NCBI RefSeq assembly: GCF_016650815.1
Contig: NZ_JAEKEZ010000001.1
Location: 186,001 to 250,000, forward strand
Direction: 5' to 3'
DNA: 64,000 bases
Origin: Pseudomonas sp. TH31
Lineage (GTDB): Bacteria; Pseudomonadota; Gammaproteobacteria; Pseudomonadales; Pseudomonadaceae
Below are positions 59,930 through 64,000 of the stretch, in pieces. The notes under the pieces are model-generated. The model was given only the letters and a program-made list of their open reading frames with translations. It was not told the origin of the DNA and did no database searches. A program made the position numbers and the translations under genes. Each line of letters opens with the position of its first letter. Position 1 is the first letter of the stretch.

Positions 59930-61020
59930 GAGCGTGCCTCCCGTGCAGTACGGATATAAAGCTGCGACCAGCGTTCGGCCAGGGCCTTGAGGTCGTAGCG
60001 ATCCAGTTGCGTGCGTTTTGCGTTGTTGCTCAACTCGCGGGCCAGCGCCGGCTCCGACAGCAAGGTGCCGATCTGTCGGGCGAGGGCGGCGCTGTCGGTG
60101 GGCGCGGCGAGCAAGCCGTTGTGCCGGTCTTCCAGCACATCGGGTATTCCGCCGACACCGAACGCCACCACCGGCACCCCGGCCTGCATCGCTTCCAGCA
60201 AAATCATTGGCGTGCCTTCGGTGCGCGAGCTGATCACCAGCGCATCGAGTTGCCGCCACCACGGCCCCATGTCGGTCTGGTATCCGGGCAGGGTGATGCG
60301 TTCTTGCAAACCGGCGGTGTTGATCCGTGTCAGCAGGGTTTCCCGTTCCGGTCCGTCGCCAAGCATCACGGCGTCGAGTTGCGGGTGTTGCCGGCACAAC
60401 GGAATCAGTGCGTCGAGAAACAGGTCCGGGCCTTTTTCACTGCTCAGCCGCCCGACGTAACCCGCCAGCCACCGCGGGTGGTCGACGCTGTGCGACAGCA
60501 GGTCGTTGGCCGCCGGCAGGCCGTTGGGGATTACTTGCAGTTTTTCCGCCCGGACGCTGGCCTGGCGGCACTGTGCCGCGATGCTTTCGGCGACGCAGAC
60601 CACTCGGTTCACCGACGTGGTGCGGCACAGTTGCAGGCTGACCCAGGTGTAGAACTTCTGCTTGCGACTGCGCGGCGTAAAACCGTGCTGGGTAATCACC
60701 AGCGGCAGGCGCAACAGCGTCGCGCCGACCCAGCCAAACAACAGGCCTTTGAAATTATGCGTATTGAGCAACGGTTGTTCGGCCCGCCGCTGGCGCAAAT
60801 GCGCCAGCAACGCCCCCAGCCCCGCGCAGTCGCGACAATCCACCCCGGCCTCGCGAAACCGCGCGATCAGTTCTGGCGGTGCATCGAGAAACAGCACCTG
60901 GTGCTGCCCCGGCGTCGCCAGGCAATGGTCCAGCAGCATCCGCTCAGCCCCATAGAAGCCGCCGCTGCTGAGCAAATGAATGATCGGCAGGGCGCTGGAA
61001 GGGTTGAGCGGCGCGTTCAA
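59926..61020 (-). CDS. Glycosyltransferase family 4
   Basis: The retaining GT-B enzyme is about 364 residues from a TTG at 61020 that overlaps the upstream stop (TTGA); another TTG at 61032 would add four residues. Seen: HLLSSGGFYGAERMLLDHCLA, VITQHGFTPRSRKQKFYTWVS, GYVGRLSSEKGPDLFLDAL, LGDGPERETL, and the E-x7-E nucleotide-sugar motif EGTPMILLEAMQAGVPVVAFGVGGIPDVL. It is cytoplasmic or membrane-associated and adds a sugar to the repeat unit. Confidence 0.88.
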   Translation of the reverse strand: MNAPLNPSSALPIIHLLSSGGFYGAERMLLDHCLATPGQHQVLFLDAPPELIARFREAGVDCRDCAGLGALLAHLRQRRAEQPLLNTHNFKGLLFGWVGATLLRLPLVITQHGFTPRSRKQKFYTWVSLQLCRTTSVNRVVCVAESIAAQCRQASVRAEKLQVIPNGLPAANDLLSHSVDHPRWLAGYVGRLSSEKGPDLFLDALIPLCRQHPQLDAVMLGDGPERETLLTRINTAGLQERITLPGYQTDMGPWWRQLDALVISSRTEGTPMILLEAMQAGVPVVAFGVGGIPDVLEDRHNGLLAAPTDSAALARQIGTLLSEPALARELSNNAKRTQLDRYDLKALAERWSQLYIRTAREARS

Positions 61021-62609
61021 TTGCGCACCCAATGCACGAAGCTCGGCACGGTCCAGTTTTTGTGCGGGTTGGTCGCCAGGGTGTTTTGATCATTGATCAC
61101 CAGCAGCACGGGCAGGCCCAGTTCGTGGGTGATTTGCGCCGGATGCTTGAAGCGATGATCGAAGAACTCACGCACGTAAACCAGGGCAATCGCCAGCAAC
61201 AGACCGGTGAACAAGCCGAACGGAATGATCAGGAAGGGCTTGGGAAACGCCGGATCAGTCGGCTCATACGGCGGGCTGAGCACCCGGGCATTGGACAGGT
61301 CGTTGTCCAGCGAACGGGAGGTGCTGCTTTCGGCAAAGCGTTGGGCATAGGTGGAGAACGCCGCGTGCAAGGCATCGATCTCGGTGTCCATCTGCCGCAG
61401 CTTGCTCTGGGTTTCCTGCAACTGGTGGATGCGGTTCTTGAACTCGGCAATGCGCGCGGTTTTCTGGTCGATCACCGAGCTGACAATGACCAGGTCGTTG
61501 GTCCGTTCCTGAATCCGGTTGCTGACGATTTTCAGGAACTGCTGGCGGGTGCGCGAGATTTGCTCACGGGTCAGCAGCATCGGTTCACTGCCTGGCTGGA
61601 ACACCGCCAGATCGTTCATGTAGCGGCTGACCTGAGTGGTCAGTTGCTCACCCAATTGCTTGATCTCCCGGTCTTCAAACGCCACGTTGTCGACGGTGGT
61701 GGTGAAGGTGTAGGGGAAGGTGTAGTCGTTGAGCTTGGACGCGGTGGCGGCCGCCAGGCTGGTTTTCAGGTAGTCGAGCCAGCGCTCGCTTTGCAACCGA
61801 CGGTCCTGGAACAGATTGAGCGCTTGTTCTTCGGTGTTGATGGCGTTGAGGCGGAAGGTGATCTCTTCCTTGGGATCGGACGAACCGATACTTTCAAGCA
61901 ACGTCAGCCGGGTGCCTTCCAGACCGTCGAGACGCACCTGGTACTGCTTCTTCTTGGTTTCATAGAAGCTTTGCGGCAAGTCGATGGACTGCAATTCCTG
62001 ACGGCTGGCCAGGTAGTTTTGCAGCAATGTCGCGACAAACCCGGTGCCTTGGTGCGGATCGTCAAAGCTGTAGATGATGGAGATCACGTTGGAGCCCGGC
62101 AGGGTTTCGACCTTGAGTTTGTCCATGGCCTCCTGGGTCAGCGCATCCAGGACGGTGTCGCGCACCGGATCGGTCTCCATGCCCAGCGCGGACTTGACCG
62201 GGTTGATCACGTATTCGCGCAGCGGGGTGGTGACAAAGCGTTTGAACGGCTGGCTCACCAGTTTGTAGAACACGCCAGGGCTGGGCGTGTACTCGCCTTT
62301 ATCCCGCAGTTCGCTGATGGTCTGACGAATCAGCGCCGGCGAACGCAGGATATTGCTCTCGGTTTCCATGTCCGCCAGTGACGGCGGAATGAAGCTGGCA
62401 TTTTCCTGATTCAGGGAGGTCGTCGCGTCGCCCTGAGAGAGTTTCTTGGACTGCACGATCACCTGGGCGGTGATATCGAAGCTCTGTTTGAGCACCAATG
62501 GCAAGACCAGGACGATCACGGCAAAGACCAGGAACACGCGCTTTACCAACTGCTTGTTGGCGAAGAAGATCCTGAAGAACTCATGCAAGTAGTTTTCTTT
62601 TGGATTCAT
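61017..62609 (-). CDS. Wzz/GumC-like chain-length determinant
   Basis: The 530-residue protein is anchored by an N-terminal helix (VFLVFAVIVLVLPLVL) and a C-terminal one (FLIIPFGLFTGLLLAIALVYV) with a long periplasmic coiled-coil-rich middle (about 180-450). The second helix follows the PxxP-like ARVLSPPYEPTDPAFPKP region of Wzz proteins. It lacks the kinase domain, which is supplied by the separate P-loop gene at 63675. It controls polymer length and links polymerase to export. Confidence 0.87.
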   Translation of the reverse strand: MNPKENYLHEFFRIFFANKQLVKRVFLVFAVIVLVLPLVLKQSFDITAQVIVQSKKLSQGDATTSLNQENASFIPPSLADMETESNILRSPALIRQTISELRDKGEYTPSPGVFYKLVSQPFKRFVTTPLREYVINPVKSALGMETDPVRDTVLDALTQEAMDKLKVETLPGSNVISIIYSFDDPHQGTGFVATLLQNYLASRQELQSIDLPQSFYETKKKQYQVRLDGLEGTRLTLLESIGSSDPKEEITFRLNAINTEEQALNLFQDRRLQSERWLDYLKTSLAAATASKLNDYTFPYTFTTTVDNVAFEDREIKQLGEQLTTQVSRYMNDLAVFQPGSEPMLLTREQISRTRQQFLKIVSNRIQERTNDLVIVSSVIDQKTARIAEFKNRIHQLQETQSKLRQMDTEIDALHAAFSTYAQRFAESSTSRSLDNDLSNARVLSPPYEPTDPAFPKPFLIIPFGLFTGLLLAIALVYVREFFDHRFKHPAQITHELGLPVLLVINDQNTLATNPHKNWTVPSFVHWVRN

Positions 62610-62626
62610 GGCCGGGTACCTGGACG

Positions 62627-63652
62627 TTAGTTGGTGGTGCTGCCTTTGTTATCGAGGCGGTAGCTGAAGCTCATGCCTACGCCTTGAAACAACACGACGT
62701 CTGCCAGTTGCCGGGCCAGTTCACCGGCGCTGGCCAGTTTGGTCTTGGGCACGTAAAGCATGTCGTCCGGTTGCAGGTAGGCGATTTGCGAAGCATCGCC
62801 GGCCAGGGCTTTTTCGACGTCATAGTGCACAGCCTGAACGTGGTTGCCGGTGCGGCGCATGATCACCACCGAATCGAGCCGCGCCTTGACGCTGGTGCCA
62901 CGGGCCAGGGTCAGCGCTTCAAGCACCGAGACGGGGCGGCGAATCGGGTAGGAACCCGGCTGGCCGACTTCACCCAGCACGTAGATTTCGTTGCCTGCGG
63001 TGGATTTAAGCATGACGTCGACGCTCATCCGCCCCGGCAGGGTGGCGTAGCGTTTGTTGAGGAAGGTTTCCAGTTGGTTGATGGTCATGCCTTGCAGCGG
63101 CACGGCGCCAATTTCCGGGAAGCTGGCATAACCGTCAGTGCCGACGGTGATCTCCCGGCTCATGCCGGTGGCCGGGTGGTTCAGGGCGCTCTTGAGGTTT
63201 TGTTCGTTGGTCAGCGGGCTGATGATTTGTACCGTCAGCTGATTGCGGTTGGGCTGGAACAGCTGTTTGCGCTGATAGGCGCGCTGGATTTCGTCGCGGG
63301 CCTGGTCACTGGTCAACCCGACGATTTTCACTGACGTGTTGGCCCCCGGCAGGTTGATGGTGCCGTCAGGCAGCACCAGTTGATTGCCGTTGAGCTGGCT
63401 GGCCGCGGTGAAGTTCAGGCCGATCTGGTCACCGGACTGCACGCGGTAGGCGTCCGAGCCGCTGGTGCTGATGTGGAAGATCACGTCCAGCACATCCTGA
63501 GGCCGCAAGGTCTGTTCGACCCTGGGCATGTCGGTGGCCTGGGCGTTGCCCGGCGTGGCCGTGAGGATCTGCACCGGCATGGTTTGGGTTTCGGTATTGC
63601 TGGAGCAACCTGCAAGTGGCAGCAACAGCAGGAGAAGCAATTTGGCGTTCAT
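62627..63652 (-). CDS. Outer-membrane polysaccharide export lipoprotein (Wza/OPX-like)
   Basis: The 341-residue protein has lipobox LLPLAGC (MNAKLLLLLLLPLAGC, Cys16), a Poly_export domain (QDVLDVIFHIS, YRVQSGDQIGLNF, LPDGTINLP), and SLBB-like repeats (EIYVLGEVGQPGSYPIRRPVSVLEALTLARG). It forms the outer-membrane channel for the polymer. It lies 17 bases before the Wzz-like gene in the same operon. Confidence 0.9.
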   Translation of the reverse strand: MNAKLLLLLLLPLAGCSSNTETQTMPVQILTATPGNAQATDMPRVEQTLRPQDVLDVIFHISTSGSDAYRVQSGDQIGLNFTAASQLNGNQLVLPDGTINLPGANTSVKIVGLTSDQARDEIQRAYQRKQLFQPNRNQLTVQIISPLTNEQNLKSALNHPATGMSREITVGTDGYASFPEIGAVPLQGMTINQLETFLNKRYATLPGRMSVDVMLKSTAGNEIYVLGEVGQPGSYPIRRPVSVLEALTLARGTSVKARLDSVVIMRRTGNHVQAVHYDVEKALAGDASQIAYLQPDDMLYVPKTKLASAGELARQLADVVLFQGVGMSFSYRLDNKGSTTN

Positions 63653-63674
63653 GGCGTCATCCTTTTCTGATTGC

Positions 63675-64000
63675 TTACAGGTTTTTGTAGAGCCATTTAG
63701 GCATGTAGTACTTGCGGCGGTTGAACACGCTGCCGACCAGTTTTGCGCCGGCCTGGGTCAGGCGCTGGACGGCGGCCTGGGCCACTTCCCAGCGGGTGTC
63801 TTCCGAGCGCACGACGATGATCACGCCGTCCACCTGGGTGCTGATGACCAGGGTGTCGGCGGCCGAATACACCGCGTCGCCGTCGACCACCACAAAGCGA
63901 TAACGGCTGCCGAGTTGGTCGAGCAACGGGCGCAGGCATTCGGCGGTCAGGTGTTCGTTGCCGCGGATGTGCCGGCCGTTGGGCAGCACATGGAAGGGCA
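63675..64000 (-). CDS. CpsD/CapB-like P-loop tyrosine kinase, partial
   Basis: About 108 C-terminal residues are in the window and the frame stays open to the right edge: LPNGRHIRGNEHLTAECLRPLLDQLGSRYRFVVVDGDAVYSAADTLVISTQVDGVIIVVRSEDTRWEVAQAAVQRLTQAGAKLVGSVFNRRKYYMPKWLYKNL. The FVVVDG and VIIVVRSEDT segments match the Walker A'/B region of MinD-like bacterial tyrosine kinases (BY-kinases). A short C-terminal YY could be autophosphorylated. It would regulate the adjacent Wzz-like protein. The N-terminal half is outside the window. Confidence 0.8.
   Translation of the reverse strand, partial: PFHVLPNGRHIRGNEHLTAECLRPLLDQLGSRYRFVVVDGDAVYSAADTLVISTQVDGVIIVVRSEDTRWEVAQAAVQRLTQAGAKLVGSVFNRRKYYMPKWLYKNL

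Noticed and set aside
61032..62381. 449-residue plus-strand frame
   Set aside because: Antisense shadow of the Wzz-like gene, without start signals or recognisable motifs.

Overview
The window looks like a chromosomal segment of a fluorescent pseudomonad, probably the Pseudomonas fluorescens group. The grounds are the G+C-rich coding sequence with strong Pseudomonas codon bias, the abundant REP/REPIN hairpins of the TGTGGGAGCGAGCCTGCTCGCGA type, a second repeat family around AAGATCAAAAGATCGCAGC, many LysR/AraC/TetR regulators, and the protein families present. No rRNA, tRNA, CRISPR array, prophage or complete IS element was seen.

Layout. 1-5.3 kb is visibly less G+C-rich and mosaic: an edge-truncated small gene, a SulP transporter, a ribbon-helix-helix protein, a NRAMP-like transporter with an altered metal site, a DUF2252 C-terminal fragment, an orphan stretch and a tiny His/Gly-rich lipoprotein. 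5.3-9.0 kb is a LysR / ACS-type MFS / glucarate-dehydratase-like catabolic unit. 9.1-15.6 kb holds folD, an AraC fragment, DUF4239, a candidate sRNA, a VOC protein, a frameshifted TetR gene, a 3-hydroxyacyl-CoA dehydrogenase and an AraC regulator. 15.6-17.1 kb is an AT-richer two-gene cassette (DUF6932-like nucleotidyltransferase fold plus a 301-aa unknown), the best candidate for an undescribed system. 17.3-21.1 kb: ABC exporter, alpha/beta hydrolase, SDR. 21.4-26.3 kb is a deoxyribose locus (deoK-deoP-deoX, deoQ-like repressor, deoC) with matching palindromic operators at both ends. 26.3-34.7 kb: quinone oxidoreductase, fused remnants of an MFS/LysR pair, pirin, a GlxA-type regulator, and two convergent winged-helix/NB-ARC regulators, one without its C-terminal half and the other with a REP inside its coding sequence. 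35-38.4 kb: flavodoxin, haloperoxidase-type hydrolase, AraC and metallo-beta-lactamase genes sharing an identical 20-bp motif. 38.5-43.3 kb: LysR plus DoxX / ABM / YtcJ amidohydrolase / YcaC-type hydrolase. 43.4-48.5 kb: cyclic-nucleotide-domain MscS channel, LysR, sigma-54 response regulator with GAFTDA in place of GAFTGA, and a methyltransferase.

48.7 kb to the right edge is one long minus-strand exopolysaccharide operon, read from the edge inward: tyrosine-kinase-like P-loop protein (partial), outer-membrane export lipoprotein, Wzz-like protein, GT4, Wzy-like polymerase, two GT2, NodB-type deacetylase, Wzx-like flippase, secreted glycosidase-like protein, GNAT, FemAB-like acyltransferase, ChbG/YdjC deacetylase and a second GNAT. 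Many junctions are 4-bp start/stop overlaps. Together the genes make, polymerise, export and acetyl-edit a polymer.

Eight genes are broken by what looks in each case like loss of one base in a homopolymer (13319, 30072, 38338, 39762, 49826, 53738, 54454, 58239). Every repaired reading frame gives a normal family length, so either sequencing error or genuine decay must be considered before calling them dead.
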